In this document: one piece after another, positions 15,387 to 23,115 of the stretch | Layout of the letters: each line of letters starts with the position of its first letter | How positions within the stretch are numbered: position 1 is the stretch's first letter | NCBI GenBank assembly: GCA_036351435.1 | Contig: JAZBPA010000109.1 | Coordinates: 1 to 41,989 of the forward strand | DNA length: 41,989 bases | Direction of reading: 5' to 3' | Source of the DNA: JAAUQA01 sp036351435 | Lineage (GTDB): Bacteria > Pseudomonadota > Gammaproteobacteria > Competibacterales > Competibacteraceae | Program-made: the position numbers and the translations under genes | The notes under the pieces: model-generated | Seen by the model: the letters and a program-made list of their open reading frames with translations, nothing else | What the model was told of the DNA's origin: nothing | Databases searched by the model: none

Positions 15387-15391
15387 GGAGG
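15387..15391 (+). promoter_or_regulatory. Shine-Dalgarno site supporting the TTG start of minD
   Basis: GGAGG ends 8 bases before TTG at 15400. The protein then begins in the invariant MinD manner (MARVIVVTSGKGGVGKTT), so the TTG is well supported. Confidence 0.75.
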
Positions 15392-15399
15392 AATAGAGC

Positions 15400-16215
15400 T
15401 TGGCAAGAGTTATCGTTGTCACGTCCGGTAAGGGAGGCGTCGGAAAAACCACGACCAGCGCCAGTTTTGCCACAGGTTTGGCCCAACGCGGCTACAAAAC
15501 CGCTGTTATCGACTTTGATGTGGGGCTGCGCAATCTGGATCTAATCATGGGTTGCGAACGCCGCGTGGTGTATGATTTTGTTAATGTAATCAATCGGGAA
15601 GCTAATCTAAATCAGGCGCTGATCAAAGATAAGCGGGTCGAGAATCTTTACATTTTGCCAGCTTCTCAGACCCGCGATAAAGAAGCCCTGTCGCACGAAG
15701 GCGTTGAGCGCATTTTTGAGGAGTTACAGCAAAACGATTTCGAGTATGTCGTGTGCGATTCTCCGGCAGGCATCGAACGGGGCGCCCTGATGGCGTTATA
15801 TTTTGCCGATGAAGCATTAATAGTAACCAACCCGGAGGTGTCCTCGGTACGTGATTCGGACCGCATTCTGGGTATTCTTGCGAGTAAATCCCGGCGAGCC
15901 GAACAAGGTGATGAACCGGTAAAAGAGCACTTGGTATTAAGCCGCTATGCACCAATACGGGCCACTAATGGTGATATGCTCACTGTCGATGATGTGGTCG
16001 AAATTTTGAGCATCCCTTTACTAGGTGTCATCCCGGATTCGCAAAGCGTTTTACAATCCTCAAATGCTGGTGTGCCTATCGTCCTGGATGAAACTAGCGA
16101 TGCCGGCCAAGCCTATGCGGATTTGGTGGGTCGTTTCTTGGGCGAGGACCTGCCGCATCGCTTTTTGACGCCCGAGAAGAAGAACTTCTTCAAACGTTTA
16201 TTTAAGGGGAATTGA
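15400..16215 (+). CDS. minD: Septum site-determining ATPase MinD
   Basis: A 271-residue ParA/MinD-type ATPase. The deviant Walker A motif GKGGVGKTT (10-18) carries both the signature K11 and K16. Switch regions are visible as 'VIDFDVGLRNLDL' and 'VVCDSPAGIERG'. The C-terminus 'KKNFFKRLFKGN' is the amphipathic membrane-targeting helix. MinD binds ATP, dimerises on the inner membrane, recruits MinC, and is released by MinE, producing pole-to-pole oscillation. Translation starts at TTG with a strong GGAGG site. A less efficient start codon may lower MinD relative to MinE (inference). It lies between minC and minE in one operon. Confidence 0.98.
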   Translation: MARVIVVTSGKGGVGKTTTSASFATGLAQRGYKTAVIDFDVGLRNLDLIMGCERRVVYDFVNVINREANLNQALIKDKRVENLYILPASQTRDKEALSHEGVERIFEELQQNDFEYVVCDSPAGIERGALMALYFADEALIVTNPEVSSVRDSDRILGILASKSRRAEQGDEPVKEHLVLSRYAPIRATNGDMLTVDDVVEILSIPLLGVIPDSQSVLQSSNAGVPIVLDETSDAGQAYADLVGRFLGEDLPHRFLTPEKKNFFKRLFKGN

Positions 16216-16219
16216 GGAC

Positions 16220-16474
16220 ATGGGGCTGTTCGATTATTTTCGTTCTCCCCGCCCAGGCTCGGCCTCTGTCGCGAAAGAGCGTTTACAAATTATCGTGGCC
16301 CATGAGCGCGGCGGTCGCCGGAAAAGCCCGGACTATTTACCCGCGTTGAAAAAAGAGTTATTAGATGTGGTGCGCAAATACGTGGCCATTGAACAGGATC
16401 AAGTCAAGGTTCATCTGGATCGGGATGGAGAATGCGAAATCCTGGAATTGAATATCGTGTTACCTGAAGAATAA
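16220..16474 (+). CDS. minE: Cell division topological specificity factor MinE
   Basis: An 84-residue MinE of normal size. The N-terminal 'MGLFDYFRS' is the membrane-targeting segment, and residues about 13-35 ('ASVAKERLQIIVAHERG') form the anti-MinCD region that stimulates MinD ATPase. The rest is the topological specificity domain ('LPALKKELLDVVRKYV', 'LELNIVLPEE'). It starts 4 bases after the minD stop, with GAGGA just before the ATG. It restricts MinCD inhibition to the poles, leaving midcell free for the Z ring. Confidence 0.97.
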   Translation: MGLFDYFRSPRPGSASVAKERLQIIVAHERGGRRKSPDYLPALKKELLDVVRKYVAIEQDQVKVHLDRDGECEILELNIVLPEE

Positions 16475-16557
16475 CTAACGGCCGGTCGCTACAGCTGATT
16501 TCTTCTTAAAACATGAGCTGGGTTACGAGACTCTTGACATGGTAGGGGGTAGGGGCT

Positions 16558-16935
16558 GTGCAAGATCAGCCTGTTCGATTGGATAAATGGTTGTGGGCGG
16601 CGCGTTTTTTTAAGACCCGTTCGTTGGCCGCTGAGGCTGTGCAGGGGGGTAAGGTTCATGTCAATGAAGGACGTGCTAAACCGGCCCGCCTCGTGCGTAT
16701 GGGAGATGTGCTCAACATCCGCCGTGGCCCATACGAATATATCGTGGCGGTGCAAGGACTGAGCAACCAGCGTGGTCCGGCAAGCCAAGCGGTTCTTCTG
16801 TATGAGGAAACCGAACAAAGCCGTCAGCAACGAGAAGCTCAAGCCCAGCAGCAGAAATTGCAAATTCAGCCTACCCGGCGGCCCAACAAGAAAGAACGGC
16901 GCCACTTAATACGGTTTCTAAATCAAAGCGATTAA
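16558..16935 (+). CDS. hslR: S4-domain RNA-binding heat shock protein 15 (HslR family)
   Basis: A 125-residue protein whose N-terminal half is an S4 RNA-binding domain ('VRLDKWLWAARFFKTRSLA' and 'GGKVHVNEGRAKPARLVRMG'). The C-terminal half is basic and glutamine-rich and ends in 'RPNKKERRHLIRFLNQ', all as in HslR/Hsp15. In Escherichia coli this protein binds 50S subunits stalled with peptidyl-tRNA and helps recycle them. Translation starts at GTG, with a G-rich TAGGGGG site 8 bases upstream. It follows minE by 83 bases on the same strand. It is not clearly part of the min operon, but no convincing promoter or terminator separates them. Confidence 0.92.
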   Translation: MQDQPVRLDKWLWAARFFKTRSLAAEAVQGGKVHVNEGRAKPARLVRMGDVLNIRRGPYEYIVAVQGLSNQRGPASQAVLLYEETEQSRQQREAQAQQQKLQIQPTRRPNKKERRHLIRFLNQSD

Positions 16936-16960
16936 TCCGCTGTATGGGTATAAACTCGTA

Positions 16961-17449
16961 CTACAAGGTGGCCTTGCGGCTTAGTTTCTGCTGGAGATCA
17001 GCGACTTTCTGTTCGCTGACTGTTTTTCTATCCGGTTGGCGCGTTTTTCCAGGGCGAGGGTCGCGCCTTTGCCGTCGCTTCGCAGTGATCTGTTGAACTT
17101 GTTCCCGTGCCAGCTGCTTATGGGCTTCGCTGACGCTCTCACCTAGCTCCCCTTGTAAGTCGATGCGTTGCTTGTTATACAATAGCGCCTGTTGATACCT
17201 TAACTGCCGCGTATAGTTACCCAGAGCGTATTTCAACACTTTCAGATCATACCCCCACTCTTTAACAATCCCGATCAGATCTTTGTGAATACGCCGCTTA
17301 AGCGGTTTGATCTGACGTTCGCTGGGGGAAAAGAAAACCGTCGGATATGTTTCAGTGAGACGAACCAGCAAGGCTCGGGCTTGTTCTCTGAGCTGCGTGT
17401 GGTCAGCAGCGGTTGGAGTTGACAGTTCGGTGGGAGTTTGTTCAGTCAT
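16961..17449 (-). CDS. ProQ/FinO domain RNA chaperone
   Basis: A 162-residue protein. Residues about 20-115 form a ProQ/FinO domain, with 'TYPTVFFSPSERQIKPLKR', 'IHKDLI' and 'LKVLKYALGNYTRQLRYQQ' as landmarks. The remaining C-terminus is strongly basic and polar ('AKRRQRRDPRPGKTRQPDRK'), probably disordered and RNA-binding. Proteins of this type bind structured sRNAs and mRNA 3' ends and affect their stability and pairing. It lacks the C-terminal SH3-like domain of full-length E. coli ProQ, so it is a short form and I give no symbol. AGGAA precedes the ATG. It is the last gene of a minus-strand group with the nucleotide-binding-fold protein and cysG. Confidence 0.9.
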   Translation of the reverse strand: MTEQTPTELSTPTAADHTQLREQARALLVRLTETYPTVFFSPSERQIKPLKRRIHKDLIGIVKEWGYDLKVLKYALGNYTRQLRYQQALLYNKQRIDLQGELGESVSEAHKQLAREQVQQITAKRRQRRDPRPGKTRQPDRKTVSEQKVADLQQKLSRKATL

Positions 17450-17497
17450 TGAATCGTTCCTGAGTTCGCAAAACAGCAGTCGACTATCACTGCGTGA

Positions 17498-18007
17498 TTA
17501 ATAACGCCCGTGCTGTTTAAAAATATAATTGGTCATTTCTACATATTGTGCATTCATGCGGCGCAAAATGCTGTGCACTGTTCGCACAATGGTCCGCATG
17601 ACTTTGTAAACCAACTCCGGGTCCGTGTGCAGAACGGACTCAAATTTTTCCCGTTCCAAACTAAGCACCTCGCATTCTCCCAAGGCTCGTAAGGCAGCGC
17701 TGTGCTCCAGGCCGTCAATGAAACCTAGTTCACCGGCTATATCGCCCTCGCGCAACACATGCAAGATTGCCCATTCACCGGCTCCAGTCTGTTTCACTAC
17801 TTCCAGTTGGCCTTTTACAATGATATGGATAGAGTGGTCTTTATGACCTTCATGCAACAGGAATTCACCACGCTCCAAGCCCTGAATCTGGATAAGTGGT
17901 GCTAACACTGCGCATTGTGGTTCTGACAGTTCCTCTCCCAGAACAGAATTCTTCAGCAACTCTGCTCCGATTTGGGTCGGATAATCGTCGCCACGCGTTG
18001 TGTTCAT
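17498..18007 (-). CDS. Cyclic nucleotide-binding-fold (Crp-like) domain protein without DNA-binding domain
   Basis: A 169-residue protein with one cNMP-binding beta-barrel (about 20-125), marked by 'RGEFLLHEGHKDHSIHIIVK' and 'GDIAGELGFIDGLEHSAALR'. In cAMP-binding proteins the phosphate cassette reads G-E-L then R-S/T-A. Here G92-E93-L94 is kept but the key arginine is His102, so cAMP binding is doubtful. The C-terminal ~45 residues are helical ('MRTIVRTVHSILRRMNAQYV') and contain no winged helix, so it is probably not a transcription factor. The start at 18007 was chosen because GGAGAG lies 9 bases upstream; the first ATG at 18016 would touch that site. Its neighbours are proQ-like and an unknown anchored protein. 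Confidence 0.85.
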   Translation of the reverse strand: MNTTRGDDYPTQIGAELLKNSVLGEELSEPQCAVLAPLIQIQGLERGEFLLHEGHKDHSIHIIVKGQLEVVKQTGAGEWAILHVLREGDIAGELGFIDGLEHSAALRALGECEVLSLEREKFESVLHTDPELVYKVMRTIVRTVHSILRRMNAQYVEMTNYIFKQHGRY

Positions 18008-18035
18008 GATTTGCATCTCTCCGAGTCGTAACGGT

Positions 18036-18626
18036 TTAAAACACTTCTAGCTTTTCAACCCAAATCAACTCACAAGCCCCATTCCCGGTATCATCTCGGG
18101 TCAGCGAGCTGCGCCAGAGCCAGCCGTTCTCGCCGTAAACCTCAACTAAATAGCCCTCGAAACGAACAATATTCCCCTGGCGGACTTTTTTAAGTTGTTT
18201 CTCGACGGTCCTACTGGCTGGAATCATGTGCATGTTGGCGCTGTGGGTTTCGATCTCGCGGCGAGGAATGGGGAAATCTGCAGTACTCCAGTAATAAAAG
18301 CGATTGCTTTGGCTGAATTCCAAATGTTCCAGTACGTCGTTATCCGACATTCTACCCCAGCCTAGAGCAAGATCGACGGGCGCGATGGCTGCGCCGTCAT
18401 CCCAGAAATAATCTTCTCTTAGGAGTACCCGCGCTTCGGCTTTAAACTCTGCCAACGGGGTTATTTTAAAACCCTCTTTCTCGAATACCGTTCGTTTTTC
18501 AGGTAAATTTTTCTGCACTGGCTGATCGGATACCAGCACCCCAGCCGGTTGTTCAACAGCGCGCTTGTTCCAGGATAAAAACGCTCCGATCAGGCAAACC
18601 AGTATCAGCCCGATAAACAATTTCAT
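18036..18626 (-). CDS. Membrane-anchored protein of unknown function
   Basis: A 196-residue protein with one N-terminal hydrophobic segment ('LFIGLILVCLIGAFLSW'), which is either an uncleaved anchor or a signal peptide, so the rest is probably periplasmic. The soluble part contains clear conserved-looking blocks: 'DYFWDDGAAIAPVDLALGWG', 'SNRFYYWSTADFPIPRREI', 'HSANMHMIPAS' and 'GYLVEVYGENGWLWRSSLTR'. I recognise these from uncharacterised proteins in several bacterial groups, but no function is known to me. It contains a single cysteine in the soluble part, near the C-terminus. It lies 12 bases downstream of cysG on the same strand and is likely co-transcribed with it. Confidence 0.7.
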   Translation of the reverse strand: MKLFIGLILVCLIGAFLSWNKRAVEQPAGVLVSDQPVQKNLPEKRTVFEKEGFKITPLAEFKAEARVLLREDYFWDDGAAIAPVDLALGWGRMSDNDVLEHLEFSQSNRFYYWSTADFPIPRREIETHSANMHMIPASRTVEKQLKKVRQGNIVRFEGYLVEVYGENGWLWRSSLTRDDTGNGACELIWVEKLEVF

Positions 18627-18637
18627 TCTGTTTTACC

Positions 18638-20029
18638 TCAAAGATCGTGTTGCCCGAACCACTGCAAAGCTCCATGCAGCTTGACCACCTCGCCCACGAT
18701 GAGCAAACAAGGCGGTTGTATCTGTGCCGCTTCCGCCCGCTCGGTTATTGTAGCTAAATCGGCAACATAAACCTGCTGATTCGGTAAGGTGCCCTGTTCC
18801 ACCAATGCGGCTGGAGTAGCCGCAGACCGGCCACGCTTGATCAACCCTTGGCAAATGGCGCTCAAACTTTGCAATCCCATATAAAACACCACCGTCTGTT
18901 CGGGATGAAGCAGGCTTTCCCAGGGCAATGAAAGGCTGCCATCTTGGCGATGGCCGCTGACAAATACACAGCTCTGGGCATAATCCCGATGGGTAAGTGG
19001 GATACCCGCATAAGCCGCACAACCGGAAGCTGCCGTGATACCTGGAACCACCTGAAACGGGATACCGGCCTGAGCCAGTGTTTCCAATTCTTCGCCACCG
19101 CGACCAAAGATAAAAGGGTCGCCGCCTTTGAGTCGTAATACTCGTTGCCCCGCTTTTGCTAAGTCAACCAACAAGCGATTGATTTCGGTTTGCGGCAATA
19201 TATGTTCACCAGGCTTCTTACCAGCATAGATCCGTTCAGCGTCGCGGCGGGTCAGGTCTAACACGGCTGGGGAAACCAGCCGGTCATACACAACAACATC
19301 GGCCTGCTGCATGAGCCGTAATGCCCGAAAAGTAAGTAAATCTGGATCGCCGGGCCCGCCGCCGACCAAATAGACTTCACCCATCTCGACGTCTGCCGTT
19401 GCACCTTGGGCCAAAAGCGCTTCCAAGCGAGTATAGGCTTCTTGCTTACGTCCGGATAACATCAATTCCGAGATCGGGCCTTGTAAGATACCTTCCCAAA
19501 AAGTGCGCCGTTGTACAGCCGGAATCACCTGTTTAACCCGAGCCCGGAAATCAGCTGCGAGCTGGGCTAGTTGACCATAGGCAGTTGGAATCAGTGACTC
19601 CAGCCGCCCACGCAACAAGCGCGATAATACCGGGGCGTTCCCACCACTGGAAATGGCGATTGTCAGTGGAGCCCGGTCGACTATGGCGGGCATGATGAAA
19701 CTACACAAACTGGGCTGATCGACCACATTGACTGGAATTAATCGGGCTTGACACAGTTCCGATACCTGACGGTTGACATCCTGATTGTTGGTGGCGGCGA
19801 TAACCAGCGCGTGTCCGTCCAGGTCGGACACGGAGAAGTATGCTTGGCGGTGTTGAATGCGTTCAGCATCCCGTTCTGCTTGCAGGGTTGGTTCCAAGTT
19901 AGGGGCGACAACGGTAACCGATGCTTCAGCTTGTAGTAACAGGGAAACTTTACGGGTGGCTATCGCTCCGCCTCCAACTACGAGACAGGAACGATGGCGG
20001 ATGTTCATGAAAATGGGCAGAAAATCCAT
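18638..20029 (-). CDS. cysG: Siroheme synthase CysG (trifunctional)
   Basis: A 463-residue fusion of two enzymes. Residues 1-~210 are the precorrin-2 dehydrogenase/sirohydrochlorin ferrochelatase, with NAD site 'SCLVVGGGAIATRK' and active-site serine region 'TIAISSGGNAPVLSRLLR'. Residues ~216-463 are uroporphyrinogen-III C-methyltransferase, with 'VYLVGGGPGDPDLLT', 'VVYDRLVSPAVLDL', 'LRLKGGDPFIFGRGGEE' and 'VVPGITAASGCAAYAGIPLT'. It converts uroporphyrinogen III to siroheme in the cytosol. Siroheme is the prosthetic group of the nitrite/sulfite reductase encoded at the right edge of this window. It begins 2 bases after the stop of an uncharacterised lipoprotein gene, which indicates co-transcription. 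Confidence 0.97.
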   Translation of the reverse strand: MDFLPIFMNIRHRSCLVVGGGAIATRKVSLLLQAEASVTVVAPNLEPTLQAERDAERIQHRQAYFSVSDLDGHALVIAATNNQDVNRQVSELCQARLIPVNVVDQPSLCSFIMPAIVDRAPLTIAISSGGNAPVLSRLLRGRLESLIPTAYGQLAQLAADFRARVKQVIPAVQRRTFWEGILQGPISELMLSGRKQEAYTRLEALLAQGATADVEMGEVYLVGGGPGDPDLLTFRALRLMQQADVVVYDRLVSPAVLDLTRRDAERIYAGKKPGEHILPQTEINRLLVDLAKAGQRVLRLKGGDPFIFGRGGEELETLAQAGIPFQVVPGITAASGCAAYAGIPLTHRDYAQSCVFVSGHRQDGSLSLPWESLLHPEQTVVFYMGLQSLSAICQGLIKRGRSAATPAALVEQGTLPNQQVYVADLATITERAEAAQIQPPCLLIVGEVVKLHGALQWFGQHDL

Positions 20030-20031
20030 CT

Positions 20032-21528
20032 TTACTTCGCTCCCGCCTGTATCCGGCTATCGGCGCTATTCGCCAGTGCAGGTTCGAAGACGATATCTAA
20101 TAGATTGGCGTCATCAAAATGACGGCGGCCGACGAAAGCAGTAGCATGGCGCCCGCGCTCACGCATTGCGCCTGGTGAGGGTACGCCCATAGGCCATAAT
20201 AAGAAACGTTCCAAACGTTCTGTGCCGGTTACCAGACCATCTGCATTGAACAAGCTGCGGCGATTGTGACTCGGCGTCGCCACAGCATACAGTTCATGGT
20301 AATCGCGCCAAGCGTATTCGGTGCCGGTCGGCGTGTCAGCGTATACCCGCTGAATGTAGTGGGTGCCGGATTCAATCCGAACAACCAATCGTTCTCCTTC
20401 CCAAAGTCGGGGTGCGAACTGGGGAATCAGCGGCGGTTCCGGCAGATCCAGCATTTGTGGGCGTACCCGGAGCGCGGTTCTGGGGAAAAATATATGATAG
20501 CAACCACAAGGGTGAATGCTGTCATAAACCAGCGGTTCTCCGTGTTCATCTAACGTGACTCGCCAAATCAATCCATCCAGTGCACCCCCAAGTATATCGA
20601 ATGATCCTGTCCGGGGTCGTTCAGCGAACCAGATCAGGTAATTTAACTGTAGGAGCGGCGTTTTCTGCCACTGGGTAAATGAATGGTAACGATAAGTAAT
20701 CGGCTGATCCGCATCGACAGAGGGGATGTTATCTGCCTGCCAGTAGGGTGCGCCGGGAAGATCGAAATTGCCGGTCACATCGATTTCCCAGACTGGGGCA
20801 TGCTGATTGAATAATACCTCAAGCTGTTCCGAACCTAACTGTGGAATACCCAGTGCGTCTCGCTTCAAACGGGTGAAATCAACTTTAACAACAGGTTCTG
20901 CTAACGGTGGCTGAAAACGGTGTAATCGGCCTTTTACAATGATGTCCTCCAACGGCTGGGCAAATAGCTCCCGTGCGTTCTTATGCCAACGCGCCACACC
21001 ATAGCGCACCGGTAAACCGGTCAGCGGATACAGACCGATGACACGTTGGAATGTGACATAGTCGTCCGTCACGGTGGCTTGTCCCTCTATCACCTGCAAC
21101 CGTTCCGGTTTAGCCAGATCATGAGTCCGCAAAGCTTGGGAGCAAGAATTCAGCTGATCGGCAAGGGGTGTAGAACCGGTATATTGGTCAGTGAGTGCCT
21201 GCAGCACCGACAACGGCAGTGAGGCCAGTTCCCTCTGCCGTATTGCTTGGTCTAGTCCCGTGGACTGTGCTAGCCAAGCCTGCTGTTTAGCGGTATCCAA
21301 CGCTGTGAGCTGATAGTCAGCTAAGAAACGGTTGACACGCAGATAAGGAAAATCCCTTAGGGAACGGGGTGAGGAAGGTCTTGTGCCGTGTTCAACAACC
21401 GCCCGATCGACAGCGGCATACAACGCTAGACAACCACTCGGTCGAACTTCCTGCGGCGAACTTACCAGACTCGTCGCACACCCGGCAAGTGCCAGAATGA
21501 TTAGCAAAAACAACTGGCGGTTTAGCAC
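20032..21528 (-). CDS. Uncharacterised large lipoprotein
   Basis: A 498-residue protein with a signal peptide and lipobox LALAGC (Cys17). It is therefore probably attached to the inner or outer membrane and faces the periplasm. No catalytic family was recognised. Conserved-looking blocks include 'YHSFTQWQKTPLLQLNYLIW', 'GGALDGLIWRVTLDEHGEPL', 'DSIHPCGCYHIFFP' and 'FLLWPMGVPSPGAMRERG'. The H-P-C-G-C-Y-H segment could be a metal or redox site. The tryptophan-rich middle and the beta-like pattern suggest a globular beta domain. Translation starts at GTG, with AGGGGGTG just upstream. Two bases separate its stop from cysG, so a link to siroheme or sulfur/nitrogen metabolism is possible but unproven. 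Confidence 0.75.
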   Translation of the reverse strand: MLNRQLFLLIILALAGCATSLVSSPQEVRPSGCLALYAAVDRAVVEHGTRPSSPRSLRDFPYLRVNRFLADYQLTALDTAKQQAWLAQSTGLDQAIRQRELASLPLSVLQALTDQYTGSTPLADQLNSCSQALRTHDLAKPERLQVIEGQATVTDDYVTFQRVIGLYPLTGLPVRYGVARWHKNARELFAQPLEDIIVKGRLHRFQPPLAEPVVKVDFTRLKRDALGIPQLGSEQLEVLFNQHAPVWEIDVTGNFDLPGAPYWQADNIPSVDADQPITYRYHSFTQWQKTPLLQLNYLIWFAERPRTGSFDILGGALDGLIWRVTLDEHGEPLVYDSIHPCGCYHIFFPRTALRVRPQMLDLPEPPLIPQFAPRLWEGERLVVRIESGTHYIQRVYADTPTGTEYAWRDYHELYAVATPSHNRRSLFNADGLVTGTERLERFLLWPMGVPSPGAMRERGRHATAFVGRRHFDDANLLDIVFEPALANSADSRIQAGAK

Positions 21529-21613
21529 GCTTCACCCCCTCATTCTTCCCGCTCGCCGCCCACCTTTGCCGGACGCTTGTTGAACCAAAGCAGTGCCAAC
21601 CCTTCCGGTTGCT

Positions 21614-22546
21614 TCACGGTACAGGTACTGACAACCAATCGCGCGGGTGCAAAAACTGTTCATATAGTCGAGCCTCTGGACTGCCCGGTTCGGGCTGCCA
21701 GTTGTAGCGCCAGTTCACTGCCGGGGGTAAGGACATGAGAATAGACTCGGTTCGCCCACCCGATTGCAGGCCGAACAGCGTACCGCGGTCATAAACTAGA
21801 TTGAATTCCACATAACGACCACGTCGATACAGTTGAAAGTCCCGCTCCCGCTGACTATAGGGCATCAGGCAACGACGCTTTACGATGGGTAGATAAGCAG
21901 GCAGGTAATGATCACCCACGCTTTGCATAAAGGAGAAACAACGGTCAAAGCCCCCTTCATTCAAATCATCGAAAAAAAGCCCACCAATCCCGCGTGGCTC
22001 GTTGCGATGTTTCAAAAAGAAATAGTCATCGCACCAGCGCTTGTAGCGGGCGTAGACTTCCCCACCGAATGTTTCGCAGGCGGATTGGGCTGTGCGATGC
22101 CAGTGGATGCAGTCCTCCTCAAACCCATAATAGGGCGTCAGGTCAAAACCGCCGCCGAACCACCAAATCGGTTCGGCATCGGCCTTGGTTGCCAGAAAGA
22201 ACCGCACATTGGCATGAGAAGTCGGCACATACGGATTGCGTGGATGAATAACCAACGAGACGCCCAATGCTTGGAAGCTGCACCCAGCCAGTTCAGGCCG
22301 GCTAGCCGATGCCGACGGGGGTAAGTGTTCCGCCCAGACATGGGAGAAATTAATACCCGCCTGTTCGAAAACGGCGCCATCTTGCAGAATTCGCACCCGG
22401 CCCCCGCCTTGTAAGGGAGAGTCAGCACGTTCCCAGGCGTCTTCTTGGAAGGCCTTATCGTGTTCCTCCAACTCCAGGGCAGCGCAAATTTGGTCCTGCA
22501 GGTTCAGTAAATAAGTGCGTATCGCGGGTAGATCAGGTTCGCTCAT
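21614..22546 (-). CDS. hemF: Oxygen-dependent coproporphyrinogen III oxidase HemF
   Basis: A 310-residue HemF, a typical length. Signature segments include 'AGINFSHVWAEHLPPSASA', 'ISLVIHPRNPYVPTSHAN' with the substrate-binding His/Asn region (here 'VSLVIHPRNP'), 'WWFGGGFDLTPYYGFEED' and 'RGIGGLFFDDLNEGGF'. The enzyme oxidatively decarboxylates coproporphyrinogen III to protoporphyrinogen IX in heme synthesis and needs oxygen, so the organism can live aerobically or microaerobically. Its start is 8 bases after the tsaC stop, in a topA-tsaC-hemF string. An 85-base gap separates its end from the lipoprotein gene. Confidence 0.98.
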   Translation of the reverse strand: MSEPDLPAIRTYLLNLQDQICAALELEEHDKAFQEDAWERADSPLQGGGRVRILQDGAVFEQAGINFSHVWAEHLPPSASASRPELAGCSFQALGVSLVIHPRNPYVPTSHANVRFFLATKADAEPIWWFGGGFDLTPYYGFEEDCIHWHRTAQSACETFGGEVYARYKRWCDDYFFLKHRNEPRGIGGLFFDDLNEGGFDRCFSFMQSVGDHYLPAYLPIVKRRCLMPYSQRERDFQLYRRGRYVEFNLVYDRGTLFGLQSGGRTESILMSLPPAVNWRYNWQPEPGSPEARLYEQFLHPRDWLSVPVP

Positions 22547-22554
22547 GACTGCGT

Positions 22555-23115
22555 CTAAGCGGAGCGCACGATACGTCCGTCCAAGCTGCGGATTTCGGTG
22601 GGTTTGCGAGCCCCCCCCGTGGCACCGGGAATAATGTAGTCAACCTGCCGACCAAGTTGTTTACGGACTGCTAAAGCAGTGCGCGCCGGTGACCGTCCGC
22701 TGAAATTAGCGCTGGTCGATACCAACGCTCCGCCCCAAGCGCGACATAACGCTGCTGCCAAGGGGTGCGCGGTAACCCGCACCGCCAGGGTATCATGCGC
22801 TCCGCACAGCCAAAAAGGCACCTCGGGGCGCACCGGCAACAGCCAGGTCACTGGACCTGGCCAGGTAGCTTGCACTTGGGCGCACTGCGGGTCGGGCAGT
22901 GGGTTGACAAAGGGAGTCAATTGTTCGAAGTCGGCAGCGATCAAAATTAAACCCTTGTTCCAGGGCCGCTGCTTAACGGTCAATACCTGGTCGACCGCTG
23001 TTTCATTGTAGGGATCGCAACCAAGGCCGAAAACAGCCTCGGTAGGATAAGCGATCAATCCTCCCGCCTCTAAGACATGACGTAAGCGACGTTCCTGCAA
23101 GGGGCGAAGGTCCAT
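22555..23115 (-). CDS. tsaC: Threonylcarbamoyl-AMP synthase TsaC (YrdC/Sua5 family)
   Basis: A 186-residue YrdC-domain protein, the short bacterial TsaC form. It has the nucleotide/substrate signature 'AYPTEAVFGLGCDP', then 'VKQRPWNKGLILI', 'WPGPVTWLLP' and the late motif 'VSTSANFSGRSPA'. It makes threonylcarbamoyl-adenylate from threonine, bicarbonate and ATP, the first step of t6A37 tRNA modification. The ATG at 23115 overlaps the topA stop by one base (TGATG), a classic coupling arrangement. A TTG one codon upstream is also possible. Its end is 8 bases from hemF. The topA-tsaC-hemF order is common in gammaproteobacteria. Confidence 0.96.
   Translation of the reverse strand: MDLRPLQERRLRHVLEAGGLIAYPTEAVFGLGCDPYNETAVDQVLTVKQRPWNKGLILIAADFEQLTPFVNPLPDPQCAQVQATWPGPVTWLLPVRPEVPFWLCGAHDTLAVRVTAHPLAAALCRAWGGALVSTSANFSGRSPARTALAVRKQLGRQVDYIIPGATGGARKPTEIRSLDGRIVRSA

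Noticed and set aside
16534..16539. Perfect TTGACA before hslR
   Set aside because: No -10-like hexamer occurs 15-19 bases downstream, which is G-rich and leads straight into the start codon.
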